DNA of 64,000 nt from positions 1-64,000 of the forward strand of contig JACPPG010000058.1 in assembly GCA_016191115.1 (NCBI GenBank), given 5' to 3'. Origin of the DNA: Planctomycetia bacterium (lineage in GTDB: Bacteria > Planctomycetota > Planctomycetia > Pirellulales > JACPPG01). The notes under the pieces were generated by a model, which ran no database searches, was not told where the DNA came from, and worked only from the letters and a program-made list of their open reading frames with translations. The position numbers were made by a program, and so were the translations under genes. This document shows, one piece after another, positions 1 to 9,212 of the stretch; the first letter of the stretch is position 1, and each line of letters starts with the position of its first letter.

Positions 1-3000
1 ACCAATGCGGCGGTGAGCGGGTTTCCGTCCGCGTCAGTGTCGTTGGCAAGCACGCCGCTGGCGGCGACCGTCAGCACGTTGTCTTCAGTGGTCGAGTAGC
101 TATCGGCCACCGCCACGGGGGCATCGTTGACCGCGTTGACACTGATCAGAACCGTGGCCGTGTTGGAATCAACCGTGCCGTCGTTGGCGCGGTAGGTGAA
201 GCTATCGGGGCCGTTGTAGTTGGCGGTCGGCGTATACGTGAACGAACCGTTGGAGTTGAGCGAGAGGGCGCCGCGGGTGGGGCCCGTCACCAGTGCGGCG
301 GTGAGCGGGTTGCCATCGACGTCGCTGTCGTTCGCCAACACGCCACTTGCCGAGGACACGGTCAATACTGTGCCCTCGTTGGTCGAGTAGCTGTTGGTCA
401 CCGCAAACGGCGGATCGTTGACCGAAACGACAGTGAGCGCGACCGTGGCCGTGTTGGAATTGGAGGTGCCGTCGTTGGCGCGGTACGTGAAGCTGTCGGC
501 GCCATTGTAATTCAAGACCGGGGAGTACGTGAAGGACCCATCGGCATTCAGTGCGAGCGTGCCATGTGTCGGACCCGTCACGACAGCCGCCGTAAGAGGA
601 TCGCCCTCGGCGTCGGTGTCATTCGCAAGGACGCCAGTGGCGGCAATGGTCAGTACGCTATCTTCGTTGGTTGAGTAGCTGTTGTTGACCGCCACGGGCG
701 CTTGATTCGGAGGCGCCGCGGTGGTGAACGACGAGACAACATCGGTGGCCATGGCGTTGCCAGCCACGTCCTCGACGCCGCTTGCGCCGCCCTTCACCAC
801 GACTGCGTACGTCTTCGAGTTTCCAAGTGCCGCGCCAGGCGTCAGCGTGGCCGTCCGGGTGGCGGCATCGTACGAGACGGTGGCCGTGACGGCCGAGGCG
901 CCGTCCATCAGCAGCACCGTGCTCGCATTGACCGTCGATGCGGTCATCGCTTCGTTGAACGTCACGGCAACGGCAGCATTCGTAGCGACGTTCGTCGAGC
1001 CGCCGACCGGGGTCAGCGCTGTCACGCTCGGTGGCGTCGTATCCGGGACTAGTGGCAGCTTGAAATCGATGTCAATCCAGTAATTGCTGGATTGGTAGGT
1101 TTGCGTGGGGAAGGCACTTGCGGCGCCGTACTTGAAGACGCCGGCGTTAGTCGGCGCATGCAGGAGTCCATTGGTAAACGGGCTGCCGAAGTAGTTGCGA
1201 TTGACGGAGAAGTGGCCCTTGGGCGCGTAGTACGAAGCCACGTAGGTCGTCCCAGCGGTAATCGCTACCGGGTTCGAGAAGCTGACCTGTTGCCAGCCGC
1301 TGGCCGTCTCGCCGGTGAACGTGGCGGTGGCCAACAGTTGGCCGGCGCTCGTCCACAGATGACCGACGTGCGTGCCGCTGTTGGCGGCGCTCTTGTAAAA
1401 CCGCAGCCCAGTGATGAAGCCGTCGGCGTCGGCGGTGAATTTTACACCGACTTCGGTGGCGTTGGTGTCCTTGGAATCGAGCGTCGAAGGCGTTGTGGCC
1501 ATGCTCCACAAGCTGGAATCCGAACTCAGGGGCATGATGGTCGTGAACGTCGACGTAGCGGTTTGCGCCAGCGCGTTGCCGGCGACGTCCTTCACGCCAT
1601 TGGCGCCGCCGAGGACGGAAATCGTGTAGGTCTTCGAGTTGGCGAGTTCCGCTGTGGGCGTAATCGTCACCGTCTTGTTGCTGGCGTTGTAGGCCACGCC
1701 GGCCGCGACCGGCGTGCTGCCATCCAAGAGTCGGACTGTGCTGGCGGTGACCGAGGTCGCATCGAGCGCTTCGTTAAACGTTACGATGATAGGCGCATTC
1801 GTGGACGCGTTCGTCGCACCGCCAGCCGGACTGAAGGCGGTCACGGTGGGGGGCGTCGTATCCACGACCGCTGGGCTGCTGAACAGGACGTCGACCCAGT
1901 AATTGCTGGCCTGATAGGTCTGGGTCGGAAAGACTCCGTTGGCGCCGTACTTGAACACGCCGCCACCGGCCGGCACGTGCAAGAGCCCGTTGGTGAACGG
2001 AGTAGCGAAGTAGCTTCGATTGACGGAGTAGTGGCCCTTGGGCGCGTAATACGAGGCCACATAGGTGGTGCCGGCGGTGATCGCCACGGCGTTGGAGAAC
2101 GTGACCTGCTGCCAACCGCTAGTGGTCTCGCCGGTGAAAGTGGCGGTGGCCAGCAATTGGCCCGTGCTCGTCCACAGATGGCCGATATGCGTGCCGGTGT
2201 TGCCGGTGCTCTTGTAGAAACGCAACCCCGTGACGAAGCCATCGGCGTCGGCGGTGAACTTGACTCCCACCTCGATGGCGCTGCCATCCTTTGAGTCGAG
2301 CGTCGCGGGGGATGTGGCCGTGGTCCACAGACTCGAGGAGGGTCCAAGAGGGGCGATCGTCGTGAAGGTGGAAGTGACGGTTTGCGCCAGGGCGTTGCCG
2401 GCCGCGTCCTTCACGCCGGCCGCGCCACCGAGAACGGAGATCGCGTACGTCTTGGAGTTGGCGAGCGCCGCGGTGGGCGTAATCGTCACCGTTTTGTCGC
2501 TGGCGTTGTAGGCCAGACCGGCCGCGACGGGCGTAGCGCCGTCTAATAGTTGAATTGTGCTCGCCGTGACGGAGGTCGCATCGAGCCCTTCGCTGAAGGT
2601 TACGGTAAAGGGCGCGCCGGTCGGCACGTCCGATGAACCGCCGGCAGGGCTGAACGCGGTCACGGTCGGCGGCGTGGCATCGAACGACGTGAACAGGACG
2701 TCGACCCAGTAGTTGGTGGCCTGGTAGGTCTGTGTGGGAAAGGTGCTCGTGGCGCCGTACTTGAAGACGCCGCCGCTGGCCGGAACGTGCAGGAGCCCGC
2801 TTGTGAACGAGCTGCCGAAATAATTGCGATTAACCGAAAAATGGCCGTTGGGCGCGTAGTACGAGGCCACGTACGTCGTGCCAGCGGCGATCGCCACGGG
2901 CGCGGCGAAGTTGACCTGCTGCCATCCGCTCGCCGTTTCAGCCGTGAACGTGGCCGTGGCCAGCAATTGCCCGGAGTTGGTCCACAGATGTCCGACGTGC

Positions 3001-3407
3001 GTGCCGGTGTTGGCGGCGCTCTTGTAAAACCGCAGCCCAGTGATGAAGCCGTCGGTGTCGGCGGTGAACTTGACGCCCAGTTCGATGGCGCTGGTGTCGC
3101 CTGCGTCGATCGTGGCCGGCGTGGGAGAAGCCCACAGGCTAGAGGATGAGATCAAGGCGGTCTGCACGGAGGCTCCAGCACCGGCGACGGGGGGCGACAC
3201 GAGAGTCGTGTCGCTGGGGGATCCGCTATTCGGATCCAAGGAAGTGCCGCTTAGCAGTTGCAGCGGCTCCAACTCCTCGCCACAAAGGCGAACATGTCGC
3301 TTCGGCGACCGTTGCTTCCTGCCTCGATCGACTTGCTTCAAATCACTCGCGAGATACCACAACCCTTCCGACACCAGCCCCAGCAATTGCATCAATCGTG
3401 CGGACAT
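1..3407 (-). CDS. Large modular secreted surface protein: DUF4082/Ig-like modules and tandem-95 repeats (partial, C-terminus outside window)
   Basis: The frame is open from an ATG at 3407 through the left edge (about 1135 codons, no stop). A GGAGG ribosome site lies 8 bases before the ATG. Residues ~40-55 contain ELEPLQLLSG, a weak LEPR-XLL-like planctomycete N-terminal motif. Three copies of a module begin near residues 91, 359 and 632: a DUF4082 domain (ELGVKFTADTDGFITGLRFY, then SYYAPNGHFSVNRNYF) followed by a Big_5/SbsA-type Ig-like domain (VTAFSPAGGSSDVPTGAPF). From ~902 come tandem-95/cadherin-like repeats of ~97 residues (APVAVNNSYSTNEDSVLTI, GVLANDTDAEGDPLTAA). The module periods are 268 and 273 residues. 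Such proteins are extracellular adhesins or matrix proteins. The product would carry any sorting signal beyond the window, so cell-surface location is inferred. Confidence 0.9.
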   Translation of the reverse strand, partial: MSARLMQLLGLVSEGLWYLASDLKQVDRGRKQRSPKRHVRLCGEELEPLQLLSGTSLDPNSGSPSDTTLVSPPVAGAGASVQTALISSSSLWASPTPATIDAGDTSAIELGVKFTADTDGFITGLRFYKSAANTGTHVGHLWTNSGQLLATATFTAETASGWQQVNFAAPVAIAAGTTYVASYYAPNGHFSVNRNYFGSSFTSGLLHVPASGGVFKYGATSTFPTQTYQATNYWVDVLFTSFDATPPTVTAFSPAGGSSDVPTGAPFTVTFSEGLDATSVTASTIQLLDGATPVAAGLAYNASDKTVTITPTAALANSKTYAISVLGGAAGVKDAAGNALAQTVTSTFTTIAPLGPSSSLWTTATSPATLDSKDGSAIEVGVKFTADADGFVTGLRFYKSTGNTGTHIGHLWTSTGQLLATATFTGETTSGWQQVTFSNAVAITAGTTYVASYYAPKGHYSVNRSYFATPFTNGLLHVPAGGGVFKYGANGVFPTQTYQASNYWVDVLFSSPAVVDTTPPTVTAFSPAGGATNASTNAPIIVTFNEALDATSVTASTVRLLDGSTPVAAGVAYNASNKTVTITPTAELANSKTYTISVLGGANGVKDVAGNALAQTATSTFTTIMPLSSDSSLWSMATTPSTLDSKDTNATEVGVKFTADADGFITGLRFYKSAANSGTHVGHLWTSAGQLLATATFTGETASGWQQVSFSNPVAITAGTTYVASYYAPKGHFSVNRNYFGSPFTNGLLHAPTNAGVFKYGAASAFPTQTYQSSNYWIDIDFKLPLVPDTTPPSVTALTPVGGSTNVATNAAVAVTFNEAMTASTVNASTVLLMDGASAVTATVSYDAATRTATLTPGAALGNSKTYAVVVKGGASGVEDVAGNAMATDVVSSFTTAAPPNQAPVAVNNSYSTNEDSVLTIAATGVLANDTDAEGDPLTAAVVTGPTHGTLALNADGSFTYSPVLNYNGADSFTYRANDGTSNSNTATVALTVVSVNDPPFAVTNSYSTNEGTVLTVSSASGVLANDSDVDGNPLTAALVTGPTRGALSLNSNGSFTYTPTANYNGPDSFTYRANDGTVDSNTATVLISVNAVNDAPVAVADSYSTTEDNVLTVAASGVLANDTDADGNPLTAAL

Positions 3408-3750
3408 GATGCATGCCTCCACTCGTGCACAGTGTGTGAGATCCAAAGATGGGATGCATCTAGCGCGACTCCACGAACGATTTGCCGTTCGAGAGAAAGA
3501 GAAGAAAAGCGAGAAGCAGCGGAAGTGTGACTTGAGTGACGCAGCAGCAACGGTTCAGATATGGGAGCTGCCATGTGAACTATAGGTCGAATTTGGTAGG
3601 GTGAGCGGCCATGCCTTCGGAAAGGCAGGCTCCGCGCGAGCAGTGGCGGATGTAAGCCGCAACGGGGCGTGGAATTAGAAGGCCTGAACCAAAGCGGTAG
3701 GCTTGCCGCACTCTCCGGTTTGCGTGCCCCTGCAAACAATCGAGGTTGCA

Positions 3751-3766
3751 CGCCCTTTGCAGGGCG
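3751..3766. repeat. Small perfect hairpin
   Basis: CGCCCT-TTGC-AGGGCG forms a 6-bp GC-rich stem with a 4-base loop in noncoding DNA. No T-run follows on either strand, so it is not a classical terminator. Confidence 0.45.
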
Positions 3767-3858
3767 TCCCAAGGAGCGCTTGCCGTGTCCTTTGGGACTC
3801 GCCAACCTAACCGCACGTCTCAGTGGCGATTCGTGCGGCTTTCGTGCCGCTTTTTCAA

Positions 3859-3881
3859 CCGCGGAGGGTCAGCCTCCGCGG
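3859..3881. repeat. Perfect 9-bp stem-loop
   Basis: CCGCGGAGG-GTCAG-CCTCCGCGG is a perfect 9-bp inverted repeat with a 5-base loop, about 450 bases upstream of the adhesin start. No U-run follows on either strand. It resembles the short palindromes common between planctomycete genes. Confidence 0.55.
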
Positions 3882-4619
3882 ACCGCTAGCGCACCAGGAC
3901 AAGCCGTCCCTGGATGCTTGCGGACTATCGGCGGAGGTGTTCTGGCCAAACGGAAGTCTAACGGTCACCCACCGACCGTGTCGTGGATTTTGTGAGCCAG
4001 GCGTGGGAACTTTATGGCGTGCGCTCGTCGCCTTGGCACCGCGTGTCCGCTCGGCTCTTTTGTGGATGTGAGTCGAGCGGCGTCTTGGCGTTCGCCAACA
4101 ATCCGGCGGCGAGCTGATAGCAATAACGCTGGGAATTGGACGAAGGGATGACTGAGGAGGGCTGCCCTTATTGCTCTTATCGGCCAGATGAGCCGGGGCC
4201 TCCAGTCGCCACCAAGGGTGCGCGCCGACTTGATTTTGACGGCAGCGCACGGTGAGATCCGCCGTCCATCGCGAGCGGGTGCGGCAGCGTTGCTAGCGAC
4301 GGACCGCGGCTAAGAGCGCTTCGGCGGCCGAGCGCGAAGCGAGGGCGGTCTAAAGACGAACGCGGGAGCGTGGTAGCGCCCGGATTGTCGACCGCGAGCG
4401 GCGAGAATTGGGGGCATTGAGGAGCGAAGCAGCTCGAATCGCCACCATGTCCGTACCGCGGCTAAATACCAGAAATGGAACGCGGCAGCAGGCCCACTGT
4501 GCCGGTTGTCCAGAAGGACGGAGCTGTCGAGATACCCGTCGGCAAGGACCAGTCCACCTGAGCCACCAGAGCCGCTCAGGACCGGCGTTGCCGCCAACGC
4601 CCTCACCGAAATCGCATAC

Positions 4620-4634
4620 GGCGTGTGTCACGCC
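4620..4634 (-). terminator. Possible transcription terminator after the polysaccharide block
   Basis: GGCGTG-TGT-CACGCC gives a 6-bp stem with a 3-base loop, 9 bases past the stop of the last gene of the block. No U-run follows, so intrinsic termination is uncertain. Confidence 0.3.
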
Positions 4635-4642
4635 TCACGGCG

Positions 4643-5605
4643 TCACCTGGCGGCCTCCACTTCGCCGTTAGGATGCAACTTCGCCGCGGGAAGATAGTGC
4701 GCCAGGCGGTCGACAAAGGCCCGCGTAAATACCCTGGCCCCCTCCGCATTCAGATGCGTGCTGTCGGTGTACTTCTCGGAGTCCAGATCGGACGTGGACC
4801 GCATATCCACCAGATCCATCTTGTGACGCTTGATGATATCGAGCACCTGCGGCGGCAGCTCGTAGGGGGCTTGGATGGGCATGGCCACCATCAGCACGTG
4901 GATGCCCTTGGCGCGGCACATCGCAAGCATCTGATCGAGCTTGTTGTAAGTCGGTTGCCACCGTTCCGACGTGGAAACGGCTGGTTTTCCGCCCTTCCGC
5001 AGCCGGGTCTCGCTCTCGCGATAATCCGGCAGCAAGCACTCGAACACGCGTTGGCGCACGCGGGCGCGATTGGCGAACGCGCTACTCAGGTAGCAGTGCA
5101 GGAACTCGCCACATCGCGCCAGACCCAGCTCGTCCCTGACGACCTCGTGGACGTCGGACAAGTCGCAATGGTAGACCATCCGGGCGATATCCACCATCGA
5201 TTGATCGGTCAGGCCGTCGCGACTGAAGGGCACGATCAGCACGTCGGGCGGAACGGGGGTCGGCTCGATGTAATGCTTGTAGATATGGTACGTCTCGAGC
5301 ATGAACGCACCCTGAAAGATCACGAATGTGAACTTCACCGGCATCACGAAGCCGTCGTGGCCAGCCTGGTTCATCATGCCCTGGTCGAACCCGTAAAGCG
5401 ACAACGAGTTGCCGAGCACCAAGGCGCTGACGTCCGGGGTCTGGCAACCTTGTCGTATTTTCTCGTGCAATTCGTCGATTTCCTTCAAATCGCCAGCCAG
5501 GCGCGGACCCCACAGCGGGAAGACCATCTCCGCGGCGAGGACCGCGGCCCCCACCATCGCCAGGACTTTCAGTTCCGTTCTAAAACTGGAAGTAGATGAA
5601 CTCAT
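4643..5605 (-). CDS. SGNH-fold partner of the MBOAT acyltransferase (AlgJ/AlgX/DltD-like)
   Basis: A 320-residue protein with an N-terminal membrane anchor/signal segment (residues ~11-30) and an SGNH-hydrolase-like layout. The nucleophile region is LVLGNSLS (Ser ~67), and TDSTHLNAEG (Asp ~281, His ~284) supplies the Asp-x-x-His pair. It overlaps the preceding MBOAT gene by 26 bases, the usual arrangement in which an integral-membrane acyltransferase passes acetyl groups to a periplasmic SGNH protein that O-acetylates the exported polysaccharide. Periplasmic or surface O-acetylation is inferred from this pairing; sequence similarity outside the motifs is low. It is the last gene of the block. 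Confidence 0.7.
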   Translation of the reverse strand: MSSSTSSFRTELKVLAMVGAAVLAAEMVFPLWGPRLAGDLKEIDELHEKIRQGCQTPDVSALVLGNSLSLYGFDQGMMNQAGHDGFVMPVKFTFVIFQGAFMLETYHIYKHYIEPTPVPPDVLIVPFSRDGLTDQSMVDIARMVYHCDLSDVHEVVRDELGLARCGEFLHCYLSSAFANRARVRQRVFECLLPDYRESETRLRKGGKPAVSTSERWQPTYNKLDQMLAMCRAKGIHVLMVAMPIQAPYELPPQVLDIIKRHKMDLVDMRSTSDLDSEKYTDSTHLNAEGARVFTRAFVDRLAHYLPAAKLHPNGEVEAAR

Positions 5606-6986
5606 GCGCGGTTTCGGCGGAAAACAAAATCAACATCAGGGTGCAGTAGACGTACACCATGCCACGATTGAGCCAGTGCTTTCGGGTGAGCAGCAACAGA
5701 TCGTCATTTCGGTCCAGCCACCATTCAAACACCAGCAGCGGACCGCAAAAGAAAAGCGTGGCGATGAGGCAATGCCAGGCAAAAGGGGTCATGGACCAAT
5801 TCGTTGTCATCTGCACGAGCATGACATACACCTGCGTCATGCTCTGCGCCCGGAACAGCAGCCAGCCGAAACACACGACGTGAAACATCAAGAGGACGGC
5901 CAGCACGCTTATGAGAGCCGAGGGGATTCGCGGCTTCATTTTCTCGAACGGCCGATAAAGGCACAGGACCAGTCCGTGAAACGTCCCCCAGGCGATGAAG
6001 GTCCACCCGGCGCCGTGCCACAAGCCCCCCAGAAACATCGTCAGCATCAGGTTCCGATAGGTTTTCCACTTGCCGTGGCGGTTTCCCCCGAGCGGCAAGT
6101 AAAGGTAGTCGCGCAGCCAGGTGGAGAGACTGATGTGCCATCGCTTCCAAAAGTCGCTGGGGGACGTGGCGAGGTAGGGGACCCTGAAATTGTTCGTCAG
6201 GTCAATGCCCAGCCATTTGGACGTTCCTTGTGCGATTGAAGAATATCCCGAAAAGTCGCCATAAATCTGAAACGCGAAGGCATAAATGCCCACCAGGATC
6301 TCACCGCCCGTGAGCGTCGCCGCATCGACCAGAAAGACGGAATTGGCGATCGTCGCCATATTGTCGGCGATGACGATCTTCTTGAAGAGGCCTATCAAGA
6401 CGTGATACAGGCCTTCCACGAAGTCGTCCGCGCGGAGCGTCCGCGGTTTGGCTATCTGGGGCAGCAGACACGTCGCCCGCTGGATCGGCCCGGCCACCAT
6501 ATGCGGGAAATACGCGACGTAGACGCTGTAGGTGAGCAGGTCGGGCTCCGCCTTGACGATGCCCCGATAGACGTCGATGACGTAGCTCATGGAATTGAAC
6601 GTGTAGAACGAGAGTCCGACGGGCAGGATGAGATCAAGGGTCCATATCGACGCGTGGATGCCCACACGGTCGAGCGCTCCCATCAGTTCATGGGTAAAGA
6701 ATCCGTAGTACTTGAAGAAGCCCAGGAACGCGAGGTTGGCGAAGATCGATACGACGAGGAGCGTCTTTTTGGCGCGCGCGGTCTGACATTTCTCGATCCC
6801 CACGCCGGAGGCGTAGTCGAGCACCGTCGAGAACATCAATAAGAGCAGGAATCGCCAATCCCACCAACCGTAGAAGATGGCGCTGGCGACGAGCAGGAGG
6901 ACGTTCTGCGCGCGGTGGTGCAGCATGCGATAAAGCAAAAACACTCCGACGAAGAAGATCCAGAATTCGTAGCTATTGAAGAGCAT
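5580..6986 (-). CDS. MBOAT-family O-acyltransferase (AlgI-like)
   Basis: A 468-residue polytopic membrane protein starting MLFNSYEFWIFFVGVFLLY. An upstream extension to 7142 is open but non-hydrophobic and atypical, so the ATG at 6986 is chosen. MBOAT hallmarks are RDYLYLPLGGNRHG and the catalytic-His region LGGLWHGAGWTFIAWG (His near residue 324). The family moves acyl groups, usually acetyl, across the membrane onto polysaccharide. The 26-base overlap with the downstream SGNH gene marks the two as a functional pair acting on the polymer exported by the neighbouring ABC transporter. Confidence 0.9.
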   Translation of the reverse strand: MLFNSYEFWIFFVGVFLLYRMLHHRAQNVLLLVASAIFYGWWDWRFLLLLMFSTVLDYASGVGIEKCQTARAKKTLLVVSIFANLAFLGFFKYYGFFTHELMGALDRVGIHASIWTLDLILPVGLSFYTFNSMSYVIDVYRGIVKAEPDLLTYSVYVAYFPHMVAGPIQRATCLLPQIAKPRTLRADDFVEGLYHVLIGLFKKIVIADNMATIANSVFLVDAATLTGGEILVGIYAFAFQIYGDFSGYSSIAQGTSKWLGIDLTNNFRVPYLATSPSDFWKRWHISLSTWLRDYLYLPLGGNRHGKWKTYRNLMLTMFLGGLWHGAGWTFIAWGTFHGLVLCLYRPFEKMKPRIPSALISVLAVLLMFHVVCFGWLLFRAQSMTQVYVMLVQMTTNWSMTPFAWHCLIATLFFCGPLLVFEWWLDRNDDLLLLTRKHWLNRGMVYVYCTLMLILFSAETAHEFIYFQF

Positions 6987-7105
6987 GGCGCTGGGCGCTT
7001 CTGAGCCCGGCTCAATTCGACGAGAGAGATGTAATCCGCTTGGTGTTCGGCCGCTTTGATTCCGCGGCCCAAAGGTCGCGGGGAGTGGAACGTGCGAAGG
7101 GCGGC

Positions 7106-8389
7106 CTACCTCGGCTCGGCGGATGCGGGGGCATTTTCGCACAGCGCGCGCGTCCCCGGCGTCCAGCGGAAAGAGAAGAACACGAGGCCAAAACGGGCCT
7201 CGACGCCCCGTCCCGTGCCATAGAAGTCGGACGGCTCCAGATCGAGCTTGGCGACGTTGTGCAGCACGTCGTGGTACTCGTTGAAGCTCGATGCCCAGAT
7301 ACCGAGATAATAGGAGCCGGGCATGAGATTCAGGGACTCGATGTCCAGTTCGATGCTTCCCGGCCCCTTAGTGGCCAGCGGAACCGCCTGGGCCGTCGAC
7401 CAGGTGTGCACGTCGGAGATAAGGACGCCCAGATTCGAGTAGATCCGCATGCCAAAGTGCAGGTCCGGCATGTCCCGCTGGCAGTCGTAATGGAATCGGA
7501 CGCGGAGCGGGTCCCCGCAGTGGACGACGTGCTGTTCGCGGCCATCGCTGTCCAGGAACTCCATCTTCACAAAGCGGACGAGTCCCGTGCCCTGCCGTTC
7601 GGGGATGCCGGTCAAATCCAGGGTTTGCGCATCGGCAGCGCCAAAGCTGTTCAGATAGGCTCGAATGACGTCCCTCGTGTCGCCGTCCTGCTTGATTCGC
7701 CCGTCGGCGATCCAGATGGTGCGTTTGCACAGGTTCTCGACGGCCGCCATGTTGTGCGAGACGAAGATCAGGGTTCGCCCGCCCTGGCCGATCTGCCGCA
7801 TGGTGCCCAGGCACTTCTTTTGAAATCCGGCGTCGCCGACGGCCAGCACCTCGTCGACGAACAGGACGTCGGTGCTGAGGTGGGCGGCAACGGCGAAACC
7901 GAGCCGCAGCCGCATGCCGCTGGAATAGCGTTTGATGGGCGTGTCCATGAACTCCCGGACGTCGGCGAACTCGACAATCTGTCCCATCGCGGCATCGATC
8001 TCGCGCTTTCGCATGCCGAGGATCGACCCGTTCATGTAGACGTTTTCGCGGCCCGTCAGCTCGTCATGAAAGCCGGTTCCCACTTCCAATAGCGAGCCGA
8101 TCCGCCCGCGCACGTCGACCGACCCGCTCGTTGGATAGGTGATGCGCGAGAGCACCTTGAGCAGGGTGCTCTTGCCGGCGCCGTTGCGGCCGATCAGGCC
8201 CACCACCTCGCCGGGTTCGACCTGAAGGGAGATGTCGTTCAAGGCCCATTTATATTCCGGGCCGGTCCACGCTTTTCTCCGCCACAGGCGTCCGACGCCG
8301 CGCATGATGGCCTCGCGGAGCATTCCGTGGCGGCCTTCGCCCAGCTCGAAGCGCTTCGAGACGTTGTCTACGAGTATGGAATGCGTCAT
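7106..8389 (-). CDS. wzt: Polysaccharide ABC exporter, ATP-binding subunit with C-terminal Wzt-like domain
   Basis: 427 residues. The nucleotide-binding domain has Walker A GRNGAGKST (67-75), signature YSSGMRLRLGFAVA and Walker B DVLFVDEVLAVGD, followed by an H-loop in FVSHNMAAV. Residues ~260-415 form an added beta-rich domain of the Wzt type (GSIELDIESLNLMPGSYYLG), which in O-antigen exporters recognises the modified end of the glycan. It lies 36 bases downstream of the permease gene. Together they form a Wzm/Wzt exporter that moves a lipid-linked polysaccharide to the periplasm. Confidence 0.93.
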   Translation of the reverse strand: MTHSILVDNVSKRFELGEGRHGMLREAIMRGVGRLWRRKAWTGPEYKWALNDISLQVEPGEVVGLIGRNGAGKSTLLKVLSRITYPTSGSVDVRGRIGSLLEVGTGFHDELTGRENVYMNGSILGMRKREIDAAMGQIVEFADVREFMDTPIKRYSSGMRLRLGFAVAAHLSTDVLFVDEVLAVGDAGFQKKCLGTMRQIGQGGRTLIFVSHNMAAVENLCKRTIWIADGRIKQDGDTRDVIRAYLNSFGAADAQTLDLTGIPERQGTGLVRFVKMEFLDSDGREQHVVHCGDPLRVRFHYDCQRDMPDLHFGMRIYSNLGVLISDVHTWSTAQAVPLATKGPGSIELDIESLNLMPGSYYLGIWASSFNEYHDVLHNVAKLDLEPSDFYGTGRGVEARFGLVFFSFRWTPGTRALCENAPASAEPR

Positions 8390-8425
8390 CGGGCTATGTT
8401 AGGTGCTTCGAAGGGTAGACGGCGG

Positions 8426-9211
8426 TCAGATGACGTCCGCGAACGACCGTTCGGCCCGTTGAAAATAGGCCCAACCCAGAACAAAAACACCGACGGCGAC
8501 GGCCAGTGAAATCGTGGTGAGTGTGGGATCGGGCCAACGCGGGGTCAACAGGCAAGTGCGAAACCCCTCGAGGAACCCGGCCATCGGGTTCAAGAACAGG
8601 AGGGGCCGATAGCGCTCGGGAACGAAGCTCGCCGGGTAAATCACGGGTGTCACAAACAGACACAACTGCACCATCAGGGGAACCGTGTACTTGAAGTCGC
8701 GATACCACACGGTCAGCGCCGCCAGCAACAGGCTGGTGCCGATCGTGAACAGGACCATCCCCACCAGGAACAGAGGCGCAAGCAGGATCGGCCAGCTCGG
8801 ATATATGCCGTAGTAGAACATAAACACGACGACAAAGACGAGGCTCACAACCAGGTCCAATAGGCCGCTCAGTGCCGAGGACGCCGGCAGCGCCACCCGG
8901 GGGAAATAGACCTTGGTCACAAGGTTGGCGTTGGTCGTCAGGCTCTGGCCGGCCTGCGTAATGACCGCGGAAAAGTACGTCCACAGCACCAGGCCAACGT
9001 AGGCGAACAGCGGATAGGGAAGCCCGTCGCTGGGAATCTTTGCCAGGCGGCCGAAAAACAGCGTGAACACGACCATGCTGGCCAGCGGCTGCAGCACCGC
9101 CCACAGCGCGCCCAGCGCGGCCTGCTTGTAGCGCACCTTGACGTCGCGCCACGCAAAGAAATACATCAGCTCGCGGTAGCGCCAGATTTCCCAAAGAGCC
9201 GCCTTGTTCAC
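8426..9211 (-). CDS. wzm: Polysaccharide ABC exporter permease (ABC-2 type)
   Basis: 261 residues with six predicted membrane segments. The family-typical amphipathic start is ELMYFFAWRDVKVRYKQAALG, followed by PVIYPASFVPERYRPLLFLNP. The GTG at 9211 is chosen: a GCGAGG ribosome site precedes it and the stop of the upstream epimerase ends at 9213, one base away. A longer open frame to 9424 would overlap the epimerase and has no supporting site. It is the transmembrane half of the Wzm/Wzt-type glycan exporter. Confidence 0.92.
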   Translation of the reverse strand: MNKAALWEIWRYRELMYFFAWRDVKVRYKQAALGALWAVLQPLASMVVFTLFFGRLAKIPSDGLPYPLFAYVGLVLWTYFSAVITQAGQSLTTNANLVTKVYFPRVALPASSALSGLLDLVVSLVFVVVFMFYYGIYPSWPILLAPLFLVGMVLFTIGTSLLLAALTVWYRDFKYTVPLMVQLCLFVTPVIYPASFVPERYRPLLFLNPMAGFLEGFRTCLLTPRWPDPTLTTISLAVAVGVFVLGWAYFQRAERSFADVI

Positions 9212-9212
9212 G

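Larger units (their letters stand above)
3408..4642. other. Noncoding stretch with hairpins, no convincing gene
   Basis: About 1.2 kb lies between the adhesin start and the last gene of the polysaccharide block. Short open frames exist on both strands but are Arg/Pro/Ser-rich, lack ribosome sites and show no recognisable domain. The stretch holds two compact palindromes (3751-3766 and 3859-3881) and G/C-rich motifs such as gcggctaagagcgcttcgg, typical of repeated planctomycete intergenic DNA. The promoter of the adhesin should lie in its left part. Confidence 0.6.

Noticed and set aside
558..620. Possible antisense gene at 702-1083 next to the tandem-95 region
   Set aside because: Two overlapping plus-strand frames both mirror the minus-strand repeats and carry no recognisable motif.
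1000..3140. Regular long repeats that could suggest a CRISPR or tandem DNA array
   Set aside because: The ~805-820-base period is that of protein modules and codon-level divergence is visible; there are no short repeats with unique spacers.
1..3400. Several long open frames in other frames of the adhesin gene, on both strands (e.g. 1092-2294 plus)
   Set aside because: They follow the repeat period of the true minus-strand frame, have Arg/Gly-rich composition and no domain; they are shadows of the repetitive coding sequence.
7049..7069. Hairpin GGCCGC-N9-GCGGCC between the exporter and MBOAT genes as a terminator
   Set aside because: Six-bp stem without a U-run in the middle of a continuous operon; at most a weak attenuator.
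6987..7142. N-terminal extension of the MBOAT protein to 7142
   Set aside because: The added 52 residues are Arg/Pro-rich, overlap the end of the exporter gene and are not seen in the family; MLFNSYEFW is the usual start.
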